From: Murimonas intestini
GTDB lineage: Bacteria > Bacillota > Clostridia > Lachnospirales > Lachnospiraceae
Length of the DNA stretch: 64,000 bases
NCBI RefSeq assembly: GCF_024622195.1
Contig: NZ_JANKBI010000015.1
Span: 62,001-126,000 of the forward strand
Reading direction: 5' to 3'
Positions 1 to 7,388 of this stretch are shown here, one piece after another (positions within the stretch are counted from its first letter, which is position 1; every line of letters starts with the position of its first letter). The notes under the pieces are model-generated. The model worked only from the letters and a program-made list of their open reading frames with translations. It ran no database searches and was not told where the DNA came from. The translations under genes were made by a program, and so were the position numbers.

Positions 1-416
1 CGGCTGACCTTCTGTGCAAGCTCGGCGGAGTAGTACTCTGCCATCCCCTCCAGGAGGGACTCCAGAATGATACCTTCTGGTCCATCAGGTATATGTTCCT
101 TCGCGTAGAGGAGTTTAACGCCCTGTTTTTTGAGTTTTACCTTGTTCATGGCTAATTCTTCACGGTTGCGTCCAAAACGGTCTATTTTCCACACTATAAC
201 GGCGCTGAACTGGTGCTTCTTGCAGTCGTTCATGAGTCGATTGAATTCCGTCCTATTTTTGAAGTCAGTACCGGATATATGCCGGTCAATATAGGTATCA
301 ATAATTGTAATATCGTTTTTGGCAGCATATTCACGGCAGTCACGCAGCTGGCCGTCAATAGACTGGTCTGTCTGCCCGGGGCCGGCACTGTACCTTGCAT
401 AGATTACTCCATTCAT
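1..416 (-). CDS. Large serine recombinase, N-terminal part (prophage integrase candidate)
   Basis: Reading leftward from 416 the protein begins MNGVIYARYS, the catalytic serine block of resolvase/invertase-type recombinases, followed by DRFGRNREEL and LLEGMAEYYSAEL, all typical of the large serine recombinases that integrate phages and conjugative transposons. The C-terminal DNA-binding part lies beyond the window. A perfect TAAGGAGG site touches an ATG at 422, so the ATG at 416, six bases further on, is the better start. It is placed outward at the left end of the prophage, next to the lysogeny switch, the usual integrase position. The family is sure; the integrase role is inferred from context. 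Confidence 0.93.
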   Translation of the reverse strand, partial: MNGVIYARYSAGPGQTDQSIDGQLRDCREYAAKNDITIIDTYIDRHISGTDFKNRTEFNRLMNDCKKHQFSAVIVWKIDRFGRNREELAMNKVKLKKQGVKLLYAKEHIPDGPEGIILESLLEGMAEYYSAELAQKVS

Positions 417-449
417 ATCCATCCTCCTTAAAATTGGGTATAAAAAATA

Positions 450-463
450 CACCTATACAGGTG
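450..463. promoter_or_regulatory. Palindrome CACCTATACAGGTG upstream of the recombinase
   Basis: Perfect 5-bp arms (CACCT/AGGTG) around ATAC, 34 bases upstream of the recombinase start. It is probably an operator in the leader or promoter of that gene. No cognate regulator is identified. Confidence 0.4.
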
Positions 464-476
464 CCGGGAAATTTGA

Positions 477-564
477 TATAATCAATTTGCGAGGTTGTTA
501 TATCGGTTCTCAACACCGGTAGAGCGATTACATGGCCGTCCTCATTAGCATGGGGACGGCTTTT
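477..564 (+). ncRNA. Possible short plus-strand transcript ending in a terminator
   Basis: The gap between the recombinase and the lipoprotein gene holds a TATAAT hexamer at 477-482 and, 50 bases on, a strong stem GCCGTCC (535-541)/GGACGGC (554-560) followed by TTTT, oriented for plus-strand termination. No plus-strand gene precedes it, so it may end a small RNA of about 75 nt. No convincing -35 box was found. A chance terminator is the alternative. Confidence 0.3.
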
Positions 565-576
565 GCGTTATAAAAA

Positions 577-969
577 TTATTCTTGAATCAAATTGTTGTT
601 TTCATCTACCCAAACATGTCCACCAATCTGAGCAGCCCCACTTTTTATATCATCGGATTTTAGAACCATTGTATGAGATAAAACACCTTCTGAACATGAG
701 TTATACATAACATAGGAATAATTAAACCAATCTTCTGTTGCAAGTTTAGTAACAGATACAGTAAGGTCTTCTGATTTAACATTCTCCCCAAGTGTGACAT
801 ACAAGATGTTGCAATCTTTTACAATTCCTTCAGACACAGAAACATTTTCATAACTGGATATAGCGTCTTGCACTTTAGATAGGTTACTGCTACTAGCAGT
901 AGATGAATTGCAACCACATATTGTGACCGCACATAATAAAATACCAGAAATTATGAGATTCTTTTTCAT
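577..969 (-). CDS. Small predicted lipoprotein of the lysogeny region
   Basis: About 130 residues with a lipoprotein signal: MKKNLIISG, a hydrophobic core and lipobox VTICGC, then a Ser/Thr-rich linker. The start at 969 is chosen over upstream ATGs because GGAGG sits eight bases before it and it begins the signal peptide directly. The remainder is an unrecognised soluble domain. It lies between integrase and repressor on the same strand, a common place for lysogenic-conversion genes expressed in the dormant prophage. No function can be assigned from sequence. Confidence 0.75.
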   Translation of the reverse strand: MKKNLIISGILLCAVTICGCNSSTASSSNLSKVQDAISSYENVSVSEGIVKDCNILYVTLGENVKSEDLTVSVTKLATEDWFNYSYVMYNSCSEGVLSHTMVLKSDDIKSGAAQIGGHVWVDENNNLIQE

Positions 970-1110
970 TTTAATTGCCTCCATTGTAATTTGGTAAATA
1001 AGATATGTAACGTATCTTATCATTTCTCTATTTAGTAGATACATTTTCCTCTCATGTTTCTTCCCTTCTAAAATTAATATGTATTATTTTATTAGAATCC
1101 ATTTGGGAAT

Positions 1111-1461
1111 TTATGCCATTTTTTCGGATTCCCCTTTTACATACCCAAGTTCTAAAAGCTCAGATGCGCGCTCAAGAAGTTTGTTACGCCCATCATTATT
1201 CAAAGAGCGGAATGTATCAACAAGGTGTTTTTCGTCTACAGAAAGTAGAGGGGCTTCCTCACCATATAGATCGGCTACACTATGGATATGATACAAGCGA
1301 CATAAGACAATGAGCATATCAGCATCAGGCTGCCCACGTCCAGTTTCCCATGCACTAATTGTCTTTCCACTTTTTCCGACCGCATTGCCAACCTCATAAA
1401 CGGTCATATTATTCAATTCTCTATAATATTTTAAACGCTTAGCTAGCTCTTCTCGTACCAT
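1111..1461 (-). CDS. Phage repressor, XRE-family helix-turn-helix
   Basis: About 116 residues. The N-terminal two thirds form an HTH_3 domain: RLKYYRELNNMTVYEVG, then the recognition helix region GKSGKTISAWETGRGQPD. The short C-terminal tail (LLERASELLELGY) looks like a dimerisation helix. There is no peptidase domain, so it is not a LexA-type cleavable CI. The start at 1461 has AAAGGGG five bases upstream. It is transcribed divergently from the Cro-like gene at 1631 across an operator region with three repeats, so it is very likely the lysogeny repressor. Confidence 0.88.
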   Translation of the reverse strand: MVREELAKRLKYYRELNNMTVYEVGNAVGKSGKTISAWETGRGQPDADMLIVLCRLYHIHSVADLYGEEAPLLSVDEKHLVDTFRSLNNDGRNKLLERASELLELGYVKGESEKMA

Positions 1462-1493
1462 AAGAACCCCTTTCATTCGTGCTATTTAATCCA

Positions 1494-1522
1494 ATGATAA
1501 AGCATAAAGCAGACATTGTCAA
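1494..1522 (-). promoter_or_regulatory. Promoter of the repressor gene
   Basis: On the minus strand TTGACA (1522-1517), a 17-base spacer and TATCAT (1499-1494), leading to the repressor start at 1461. This is a near-consensus housekeeping promoter. Confidence 0.75.
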
Positions 1523-1528
1523 TAAAAA

Positions 1529-1615
1529 TCTATAAAACATAGACAAAAAACAATGAAACATATTGACAATCTAAAAAAGATAGACTATACTAAGGATGGT
1601 CTAAAAAACATAGAC
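1529..1615. promoter_or_regulatory. Three lysogeny-switch operators
   Basis: Three copies of a 15-bp near palindrome, TCTA-N7-TAGA: 1529-1543 (TCTATAAAACATAGA), 1570-1584 (TCTAAAAAAGATAGA) and 1601-based 1600-1614 (TCTAAAAAACATAGA). The second sits between the -35 and -10 of the rightward promoter, the third just past its start site, and the first lies 6 bases upstream of the leftward -35. This layout would let the repressor shut the rightward promoter and modulate its own. Confidence 0.8.
1563..1591 (+). promoter_or_regulatory. Rightward early promoter
   Basis: TTGACA (1563-1568), 17-base spacer, TATACT (1586-1591). One operator fills the spacer. It drives the Cro-like gene and presumably the early operon. 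Confidence 0.85.
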
Positions 1616-1630
1616 TGAAAGGAGGAAACT

Positions 1631-1846
1631 ATGAAAGCACATGAAGTAATTAAAAATCACATTGAAAAAAAAGGAATTAAACCGAGCTTTATTGCAGATG
1701 AGACAGGAATGAGCAGAGAGCTGTTGCGGAGGTCATTGGACGGAAAAAGAACACTGAAAGCGGATGAATTTGTAAAAATATGCACATTGCTGTCGTTGGA
1801 TTTAACAGACTTCGAAAAAATGGAAGATGGAAAGGCAAGTGCCTGA
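1631..1846 (+). CDS. Cro-like helix-turn-helix protein
   Basis: 71 residues, almost all one HTH domain: IADETGMSRELLRRSLDGKR gives the turn and recognition helix. AAAGGAGG lies just upstream. First gene of the rightward transcript, facing the repressor across shared operators, so by position it is the Cro-type antirepressor. Its small size and lack of any other domain fit this role. Confidence 0.82.
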   Translation: MKAHEVIKNHIEKKGIKPSFIADETGMSRELLRRSLDGKRTLKADEFVKICTLLSLDLTDFEKMEDGKASA

Positions 1847-1917
1847 AAAGCGGAAAAATTATTTGCTGGGGCTGACAGATGAATCAAGTAGAGAATCAGC
1901 ATAGAAAGGAGGAAACA

Positions 1918-2145
1918 ATGGAAACAAAAAACAGAGAAAAATTTTACTTTAAAATGACAAAAGAATGTATAGACGAAAAGACAGGAACGATTATGTCTCA
2001 TAACTTAAAAATAGCAAGAAAAACTAATAGATTAATTCTTCTTGCCATTGCGGTACTTGGTTTACTTGAAATAATCAATAGCTTTTTTGTTAACGCCAAT
2101 ATCGTCAATACCATTATCGCCATAAAGGATAGTGATATAACCTAG
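1918..2145 (+). CDS. Small membrane protein, early region
   Basis: About 75 residues: a polar N-terminus (METKNREKFYFKMTKE) then one predicted transmembrane helix (LILLAIAVLGLLEII). The start at 1918 follows AAAGGAGG. Its 3' end overlaps the opposite-strand gene ending at 2062 by 84 bases, so the last ~28 codons may be fortuitous. It has no recognisable family. A similar C-terminal peptide (FVN..I..TIIAI) appears in the frame ending at 2849. Confidence 0.5.
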   Translation: METKNREKFYFKMTKECIDEKTGTIMSHNLKIARKTNRLILLAIAVLGLLEIINSFFVNANIVNTIIAIKDSDIT

Positions 2146-2277
2146 CCTACTTAGTAAGTCAAGTTCTTCTCTGGTCTTTGGAGAATTCGGGAATTTCTCA
2201 TATAAGTCTTTGGGAATTACAGTATCAACTTGATAGTTAGTCAATTGTACTAAACATTTTAAAATTTGAGTATTCAT
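2062..2277 (-). CDS. Small winged-helix-like protein
   Basis: 71 residues with a C-terminal pattern of the wing type (SRLGYITILYGDNG). AAAGGAGC sits eight bases before the ATG and a good promoter lies upstream at 2353-2325, so the minus strand is the better supported coding strand here. It is probably a small phage regulator; no named family. Confidence 0.65.
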   Translation of the reverse strand: MNTQILKCLVQLTNYQVDTVIPKDLYEKFPNSPKTREELDLLSRLGYITILYGDNGIDDIGVNKKAIDYFK

Positions 2278-2301
2278 GGCAAGCTCCTTTCGTATTTACT
2301 T

Positions 2302-2353
2302 GGCGTTGCAGCACCTGTAAATACAGTATAAGGGGAAAAATGGAAAAAATCAA
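2302..2353 (-). promoter_or_regulatory. Minus-strand promoter with downstream palindrome (copy 1)
   Basis: TTGATT (2353-2348), 17-base spacer, TATACT (2330-2325), with an imperfect palindrome GGCGTTGCAGCACC (2302-2315) at the start of the transcript. A near copy of the whole arrangement lies at 3196-3248. Confidence 0.65.
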
Positions 2354-2452
2354 CCGAGGGAACTGCAGATAAAAGGAATCCTCATAGGAGCGCAGATAAT
2401 GAAGGATCCAGACCATAGTGAGAAGAAAGCAAGATAAGGAGATGAAATAGAA

Positions 2453-2849
2453 ATGCTGAAAAAGATATACCAGGAACTGGTTCTGATCAGAAAAGAACTT
2501 CAGGCCATTAGGAAAGTCACGGAGCCAAAGGGGGCCAAAAGAAATCGAAGCCTTTTTTGGGGGTGGGGAAGATAAAAAGCTTTACAGGACATCAGATTTT
2601 GCATCGTGGGATGAAGATATTCGAAGAGGAAAATCTACAATTAATGAAATAAGAAGGAAGTGTGGACTTACAGATATACCAGAAGGTAATGAGGACCTAT
2701 ACGCAAATGGGAAGAAGGTTATTAAAAAAGAGAGGTTACATGAAAATGATACTATGCAGACGCTTGATAAGACCGATAAATGTCTTTTTGTTAACTCCAT
2801 TATTGCAGACACTATTATTGCGATAACCGGAAAAGAAAGGAGCATATAA
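2453..2849 (+). pseudogene. Early phage gene split by a one-base frameshift
   Basis: The ATG at 2453 follows AAGGAG and encodes MLKKIYQELVLIRKELQAIR, then stops at 2575. The +1 frame is open from about 2484 to 2849 with no start codon of its own and reads on naturally (EIEAFFGGGEDKKLYRTSDF and onward). The two frames would fuse if one base were removed around the T6-G5 run at 2552-2562. It could be a real frameshift mutation, a sequencing error in the homopolymer, or a recoding site. Confidence 0.5.
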
Positions 2850-2853
2850 GTAA

Positions 2854-3027
2854 GTGAAGAAAAGAGAGGAAAAAATACTCCTTGCTAAAAAGATAGCAGT
2901 AATCCTATCAGAGCAAGGAGTAAATGTAAAAGAAGCTAAAGAAATAATTGAATTTGCAAAAGGAATAATTGAATATACATCAATCAATCCCAGCGGATTC
3001 AACGAATTCAAGGACTGGACTGCCTGA
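2854..3027 (+). CDS. Small early phage protein
   Basis: 57 residues from a GTG start, with AAAGGAG 10 bases upstream. Sequence KKREEKILLAKKIAVILSEQ and VKEAKEIIEFAKGIIEYTS is clearly helical and protein-like. Overlaps the 3' end of the opposite-strand gene 2980-3168 by 48 bases. Function unknown. Confidence 0.6.
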   Translation: MKKREEKILLAKKIAVILSEQGVNVKEAKEIIEFAKGIIEYTSINPSGFNEFKDWTA

Positions 3028-3168
3028 ACTTAGTATTTTATTGTAGCAGTTTTCAAACACTTTTAATGCAAGGTCAACAGCATCATCAGCAGAACTTGGT
3101 TCAACAAAATTTAGACACTGTTTTGTACAAATTAATGCTAAATCATAAGAAAATTTATAACGATTCAT
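2980..3168 (-). CDS. Small early phage protein, opposite strand
   Basis: 62 residues (MNRYKFSYDLALICTKQC...), with AAAGGAGG eight bases before the ATG and a promoter/palindrome unit like that of the 2062-2277 gene. The two minus-strand genes appear to be co-regulated through the duplicated upstream element, although the proteins are not alike. Function unknown. Confidence 0.6.
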   Translation of the reverse strand: MNRYKFSYDLALICTKQCLNFVEPSSADDAVDLALKVFENCYNKILSSGSPVLEFVESAGID

Positions 3169-3195
3169 AACTAAATCCTCCTTTATTATTTTACT

Positions 3196-3248
3196 AGGTG
3201 TTGTAGCACCTGTAAGAATAGTATAAAGGAGAAAATAGAAAAAATCAA
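3196..3248 (-). promoter_or_regulatory. Minus-strand promoter with downstream palindrome (copy 2)
   Basis: TTGATT (3248-3243), 17-base spacer, TATACT (3225-3220) and palindrome AGGTGTTGTAGCACCT (3196-3211). It matches copy 1 at 2302-2353 base for base over most of its length. Confidence 0.65.
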
Positions 3249-3283
3249 TTAAGGAACCAGAATAGAAAGGGGTTTAAAAATAC

Positions 3284-3427
3284 ATGAGTGAGATAAAAAA
3301 GAAAATAGAAGAAATCAAACGAAACAACCCCAAATTATTCAGTTGGATTTTGGGAGGGGTAATGGGGTGGGGAATCACCATTGTATCAATAATAATTTAC
3401 ATTATCAAATACACATTAATGACGTGA
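3284..3427 (+). CDS. Small single-pass membrane protein
   Basis: 47 residues: MSEIKKKIEEIKRNNPKLF followed by one hydrophobic helix (WGITIVSIIIYIIKY). AAAGGGG lies upstream. A typical anonymous early phage membrane peptide; function unknown. Confidence 0.55.
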   Translation: MSEIKKKIEEIKRNNPKLFSWILGGVMGWGITIVSIIIYIIKYTLMT

Positions 3428-3440
3428 ACTGTTAAAGGGG

Positions 3441-3638
3441 GTGCTGGACATAAATGACATAAAGATAGACATCAACAAGGTACCGGAAGAGCATATAAAC
3501 TCCATGGTACGTGGCCTACTTGCAAGCATGAAGGATTTTTTTTCAAAGCCGGAAAACATGGAAAGCTTTGAAAAGTGGGAAGCAGGACGGAAAATGGAAC
3601 CAGTAAATAACCGTAAATGTGCAGGGGCAGCAAAATAG
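3441..3638 (+). CDS. Hypothetical early phage protein
   Basis: About 65 residues, helical, with ...VPEEHINSMVRGLLASMKDF in the middle. The start is uncertain: AAAGGGG directly abuts the GTG at 3441, and the CTG three bases on is an alternative. Same strand and close spacing as its neighbours. No known domain seen. Confidence 0.5.
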   Translation: MLDINDIKIDINKVPEEHINSMVRGLLASMKDFFSKPENMESFEKWEAGRKMEPVNNRKCAGAAK

Positions 3639-3655
3639 CCCGGAAAAAGGAAAAA

Positions 3656-3838
3656 ATGAAGCTGTGGAAGAAATTTTTATGCAGTACAGCCGCCATGGCC
3701 ATATCGCTGGCCATCGTCTACAACAGCGGAGAGTCGCTTGTTACGTGCCTGATCGGGGCGGAGGTGATGTATCTGAGCGGCTATGTGCTGCTGATCGAAA
3801 TCATGGATTTGATAAGAGAGAGGAGGAAGCGGAGATGA
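3656..3838 (+). CDS. Small membrane protein
   Basis: 60 residues with a charged start (MKLWKKFLC), two hydrophobic segments (AAMAISLAIVY; EVMYLSGYVLLIEIM) and a basic tail. The ATG follows AAGGA. Its stop overlaps the next start (ATGA), which suggests translational coupling. Function unknown. Confidence 0.6.
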   Translation: MKLWKKFLCSTAAMAISLAIVYNSGESLVTCLIGAEVMYLSGYVLLIEIMDLIRERRKRR

Positions 3839-4281
3839 CAAGGGAGCAGATACACAGCCTGGTTGATATGGTGCTGGATGTACAGGAGCAGACAAGCGCC
3901 TACGCAGACATAGACATAAGCAACCATGGCGGTCTGGTTAATGTATATGTTATGGATCAGGGTTTTGATGCTGCGCGCAGGTATGATGGACACTATAATT
4001 TTGTAGGTGACATGGATGTATGGGCAGAGAATGAAAACAAAAAGGCCTACAAAAAATGCACAGCGCATTTGGACAGGCTGATGCAGGGAAAGAGGAAGGA
4101 TGGAAAGACATATGCAGGGGTACACCGGCAGCAGGGAAATGAAGCAGACATGCTGCTGGTCAGTCAGAAGCGGGTCCAGGATCTGAAGAGAGAAATTGCA
4201 GAGATGGAGGCACAGGATTACATGGAGGCAGTGATGTGGTGTACATACTGCTTGAAAAAACTGGAGCTTTGGACGGAATGA
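3835..4281 (+). CDS. Hypothetical early phage protein
   Basis: 148 residues, soluble and acidic/basic mixed, with a helical C-terminal half (QKRVQDLKREIAEMEAQ). Starts at the ATGA overlap with the preceding gene. No family recognised. Confidence 0.65.
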   Translation: MTREQIHSLVDMVLDVQEQTSAYADIDISNHGGLVNVYVMDQGFDAARRYDGHYNFVGDMDVWAENENKKAYKKCTAHLDRLMQGKRKDGKTYAGVHRQQGNEADMLLVSQKRVQDLKREIAEMEAQDYMEAVMWCTYCLKKLELWTE

Positions 4282-4456
4282 ATAAACATGGGAAAATAAA
4301 AGCCTGCATACCGGGAAGTATGCAGGCAAGGCTTAAAGCCCTCGGAATTAACACCATAATCAGTATACCATCCTGAGGGCTGAAAGTCAATAAAAACAAG
4401 GGCTTTCGGCCCTTTTAAGACTTGATAAGGATATTAAACATAGGCAGGTATAGAGG
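4282..4456 (+). terminator. Intergenic region with three hairpins, ending in a terminator
   Basis: No gene is seen. It holds a perfect 10-bp inverted repeat GCCTGCATAC (4302-4311)/GTATGCAGGC (4318-4327), a looser GCCCTC/GAGGGC pair (4338-4343 with 4375-4380), and AAGGGC-TTTCG-GCCCTT followed by TT (4398-4416), a likely terminator. Lying directly before an HUH nuclease gene, the hairpins could also be a nicking or replication site. Confidence 0.5.
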
Positions 4457-5308
4457 ATGGCAAATTATAAATACAGGAGAAAATACTTTCCTCTCAGAAA
4501 CAGTATAGAGGTAGAGGAGAACCATAAAGGCAACTATGGTGCAAAGGGCCAGAAAAGGAAAGACAAGAAAAAGGCTACCCAGGAAGACATAGAACGACAA
4601 AACCAGTGGAATGCTGAGAAGAACTTGAGGAGGCTGATAAATAATAACTTCGGCCCTGATGACTGGCACATGGTCCTGACATATGAAAAGGACAAGCGCC
4701 TGGTAGTAGAGGCGGCGAGGAAGGCAGTAAAAAGATTCCTGGCAGCCATGCGCCGGGACTTCAAGAAACTGGGATACGAATTAAAATACATAATGGTGAC
4801 GGAGTATGAAAATAAAGCGATCCACCACCATATAGTGATCCAGAATATCATAGTAGGCCAGACAACAACGGCCAAACTGGTAAAAAAGAACTGGGAATAT
4901 GGGAGACCAAAGTTTGTTCCGATGGATGACACCGGGGAATACAAAGACTTGGCAGAGTACTTGATAAAGGAGACAAGCAAGACCTTTAAAAAAGAGGGTA
5001 ACCCCAATAAGCTGCGCTATACCAGGAGCAGAAATCTGGAAGTACCGGAGCCGATAGAAGAAGACATGTATAAACATGAGTTTAAAAATGAACCGGAAGC
5101 ATTACCGGGATATTACATAGACAAGGACAGCGTTGTGGAAGGGGAGAATAAAGTCAGCGGTAAACCATACCGGTATTACACAATGATAAGGCTGCGGACA
5201 GCGTCAGACCATGAAGGTATTGAGATAGAGGATGATTTATACCAGCAAACGGCGGACAAACTTGCACTATTGTCCGCGAAAAAGAAGAGAAAACGCAAGA
5301 AACGATGA
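4457..5308 (+). CDS. HUH-type replication/nicking protein
   Basis: 283 residues. HHHIVIQN at 123-130 is the metal-binding HUH motif and Y168 with K171 (AEYLIKE) gives the YxxK catalytic motif, the hallmarks of rolling-circle nucleases. Basic ends (KKKRKRKKR tail) suit DNA binding. It is probably the phage's replication initiator or a nickase. Neither a helicase nor a primase is visible nearby, so replication would lean on this protein and the host. Confidence 0.75.
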   Translation: MANYKYRRKYFPLRNSIEVEENHKGNYGAKGQKRKDKKKATQEDIERQNQWNAEKNLRRLINNNFGPDDWHMVLTYEKDKRLVVEAARKAVKRFLAAMRRDFKKLGYELKYIMVTEYENKAIHHHIVIQNIIVGQTTTAKLVKKNWEYGRPKFVPMDDTGEYKDLAEYLIKETSKTFKKEGNPNKLRYTRSRNLEVPEPIEEDMYKHEFKNEPEALPGYYIDKDSVVEGENKVSGKPYRYYTMIRLRTASDHEGIEIEDDLYQQTADKLALLSAKKKRKRKKR

Positions 5309-5334
5309 TAACAAATGGGACAGGAGGTGTCTTT

Positions 5335-5808
5335 GTGAAGAAAGTAAAAATATATCTTGAGTCAAATGTGAAAAGTACACGGCCAATAGACGGTTGGTGT
5401 GGATATGTCATTGAAGCCCAGGTGGTAAGGGGTGGAGAAGTAATTGATAAAACAAAAGAGGGATTCTGTTTTTTGAAAGGCAGGACGGCTAATCAAATGA
5501 TTCTGGAAGCCCTATGGATGGCCTTGGAGCGTTTTCAGAAACCGAGTGATATAACAGTCTTTACGGACAATATACATATTTCGAACAGTCTTCATGAGGG
5601 ATGGCCGCAAAGATGGCAGGCAAATGGATGGAGGAATACAGCAGGGAAACAGGTAAAGAACAGTTATTTGTGGCAGAAGGTTAATGAGAAGATGCAACCG
5701 CACTTGGTACACGTTGAGTATACAAAATGTCATCCATATAAGCTATGGATGCAGAAGGAAATACAGGATAGGAAGAAGGCGCTATCTAATGAAAACGGAT
5801 GTGCTTAA
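5335..5808 (+). CDS. RNase H-like protein
   Basis: 157 residues from a GTG with GGAGGT six bases before it. The layout resembles a ribonuclease H fold: an N-terminal beta hairpin (VKIYLESNVKSTR), TANQMILEALWMALE helix, then VFTDNIHISNSL with an acidic residue at the strand end, and WQANGWRNTAGKQVKN as in RNase HI substrate loops. The first catalytic Asp is not obvious, so activity is uncertain. Neighbours suggest a DNA metabolism role. Confidence 0.6.
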   Translation: MKKVKIYLESNVKSTRPIDGWCGYVIEAQVVRGGEVIDKTKEGFCFLKGRTANQMILEALWMALERFQKPSDITVFTDNIHISNSLHEGWPQRWQANGWRNTAGKQVKNSYLWQKVNEKMQPHLVHVEYTKCHPYKLWMQKEIQDRKKALSNENGCA

Positions 5809-6013
5809 GGAGGCATGGAACTCTGCCAGATCAGTAAGGCCGGGGGAGCCTCCACTCGGGATATACGTAGGGAGCATGGAAAAGGACGGAAATACATACC
5901 ACTTTTATTATGACACAAACAGCGAGGAGTACTATTACGAGACAGATTATGACCGGCAGCAGGAGAAGGCTGCCAAAGAGAGGAAGAAAAAAAGATGGAA
6001 ACGAGCGGGTTGA
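5789..6013 (+). CDS. Hypothetical early phage protein
   Basis: 74 residues, starting inside the end of the preceding gene. Rich in Tyr and acidic residues in the middle (YYDTNSEEYYYETDYD), basic at the end. Function unknown. Confidence 0.5.
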   Translation: MKTDVLKEAWNSARSVRPGEPPLGIYVGSMEKDGNTYHFYYDTNSEEYYYETDYDRQQEKAAKERKKKRWKRAG

Positions 6014-6357
6014 TGTTCCCAAAGCCAGAACGAAAAAAGAAGATAAAAAAGCATGGAAAAAGTATTATTCAGGATCAAACTGAAAAACAATGTTTTTTAT
6101 GCATGCTGGAGGGGGATTACAGCTATAAACGAGTACATAACCATCACATCTTCTTCGGGCCGGGAGAGCGCCAAATCAGTGAAGCATATGGATTTAAAGC
6201 CAATTTATGCATTGATAGACATCATCAATACGGCCAGGAGGCCGTGCATGTTAATGCAGAAGTATCTGACAGATTAAAGGCAATCTGCCAGAAAGAATTT
6301 GAAAAGACGCATACAAGAGAAGAGTTCATGGAGCTGATCGGACGTAACTATTTGTAA
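5995..6357 (+). CDS. HNH-like / recombination-nuclease-type zinc protein
   Basis: 120 residues: a CFLCM cysteine pair, then HNHHIFFGPGERQ and LCIDRHHQYG, arranged like the HNH-fold recombination nucleases of phages. A small basic N-terminus (KPERKKKIKKHGK) fits nucleic acid binding. It overlaps the previous gene by 19 bases. Nuclease activity is inferred from the motif. Confidence 0.65.
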   Translation: METSGLMFPKPERKKKIKKHGKSIIQDQTEKQCFLCMLEGDYSYKRVHNHHIFFGPGERQISEAYGFKANLCIDRHHQYGQEAVHVNAEVSDRLKAICQKEFEKTHTREEFMELIGRNYL

Positions 6358-6411
6358 CTATTTAAAACACTGTCTTAACGAATTTATTTGACAAATAAGG
6401 AGGGACATAAG

Positions 6412-6885
6412 ATGAGGCTGACACTTTTAGACATCCCGCAGGGATGCCGGAACTATGATTATATAATGGGTAACTACCATGTGTCCCATGTGTCAGCGTG
6501 GAGGTTACTTTCTGGAAGAGTTGACCATATATGCCCGGGGTATCATGTAAAGGCTATTAACATAGCCTCAGATGCATGGACAGAGCTTACACAGCCGATG
6601 ATTACACGCCATATACGCAATATGGTCGCATACCAGGTAAAAAAATGGAGAATGCGCCCATCTGATTTTATAGATGATATAGCGCAGGAGTGCTGTATCA
6701 ATGCGTACTATAAATCAGGCATATGGATGTCCATGCCTTGGAAAAAGAAAAAATCATACATAGCAACATTGTGTATGAGGACAACAAACGATTATTTAAA
6801 AAAGCATGTTCATTATACAGACACATGCAAAAATAACAATATCGAAACTGACAAACAATTATACCCTTGCGTCAATGAATGGTAA
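6412..6885 (+). CDS. Sigma-factor-like phage protein
   Basis: 157 residues. The central stretch FIDDIAQECCINAYY ... YIATLCMRTTNDYLKKH resembles sigma-70 region 2 of ECF sigma factors (DDLVQE.. and the RIARN.. DYLRR helix). The start at 6412 follows AAGGAGG; earlier ATGs lack a site. No region 4 is seen, so it may be a divergent regulator rather than a working sigma factor. Confidence 0.5.
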   Translation: MRLTLLDIPQGCRNYDYIMGNYHVSHVSAWRLLSGRVDHICPGYHVKAINIASDAWTELTQPMITRHIRNMVAYQVKKWRMRPSDFIDDIAQECCINAYYKSGIWMSMPWKKKKSYIATLCMRTTNDYLKKHVHYTDTCKNNNIETDKQLYPCVNEW

Positions 6886-6909
6886 GGGAAAAAAGAGGAG
6901 GAAAGAACT

Positions 6910-7245
6910 ATGTTAACAATTGCCAAAGTCATAAACACCAAAGGCGGGTATGAAGTAAAATGCGGATTCTGCATCGTTAGGGATGCAGAAAAATACGAAA
7001 AAGGGGAACTGTATGTCTGCAAGATAGTTAATCGGTTTACGGATAGTAATGGTAACGATCATCTTGTTGTTGTGCCGATGCATAACGAGCCAGTATCAAA
7101 GATTAATTATGATCTGGCTGAAAAGATTGAGCATCACACAAGTGATGGAATATCCTACTTGCGTAAAGAGGGATATAGCGAGGATGACGTATCTGATTTT
7201 TACGAGGATACGGTACAAAACTTTTGGGATAGCCTGATTTCATAA
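6910..7245 (+). CDS. Hypothetical early phage protein
   Basis: 111 residues with a beta-rich first half (EVKCGFCIVRDAEKYEKG) and an acidic C-terminus. A GAGG AGG site lies upstream. No family recognised. Confidence 0.6.
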   Translation: MLTIAKVINTKGGYEVKCGFCIVRDAEKYEKGELYVCKIVNRFTDSNGNDHLVVVPMHNEPVSKINYDLAEKIEHHTSDGISYLRKEGYSEDDVSDFYEDTVQNFWDSLIS

Positions 7246-7310
7246 ACAATAGGCACCTACCCACAGGGATGCAAATATATCACGTTGTAACTATTGTAAG
7301 CCAGTTATAA

Positions 7311-7334
7311 GGGCGCACACCCGCACGTGCGCCC
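7311..7334 (+). terminator. GC-rich hairpin between early genes
   Basis: GGGCGCAC (7311-7318) pairs perfectly with GTGCGCCC (7327-7334). There is no T run after it, so it may be an mRNA processing or stability element more than a terminator. The 7246-7388 gap has no gene. Confidence 0.4.
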
Positions 7335-7388
7335 GGAAAGGACTTGGAAACGAAATCAGAAGAAGAATGCTAAATGGGGGTGCAATCG

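Noticed and set aside
213..431. Plus-strand frame over the serine recombinase
   Set aside because: It is a shadow of the well-supported minus-strand recombinase and has no ribosome site.
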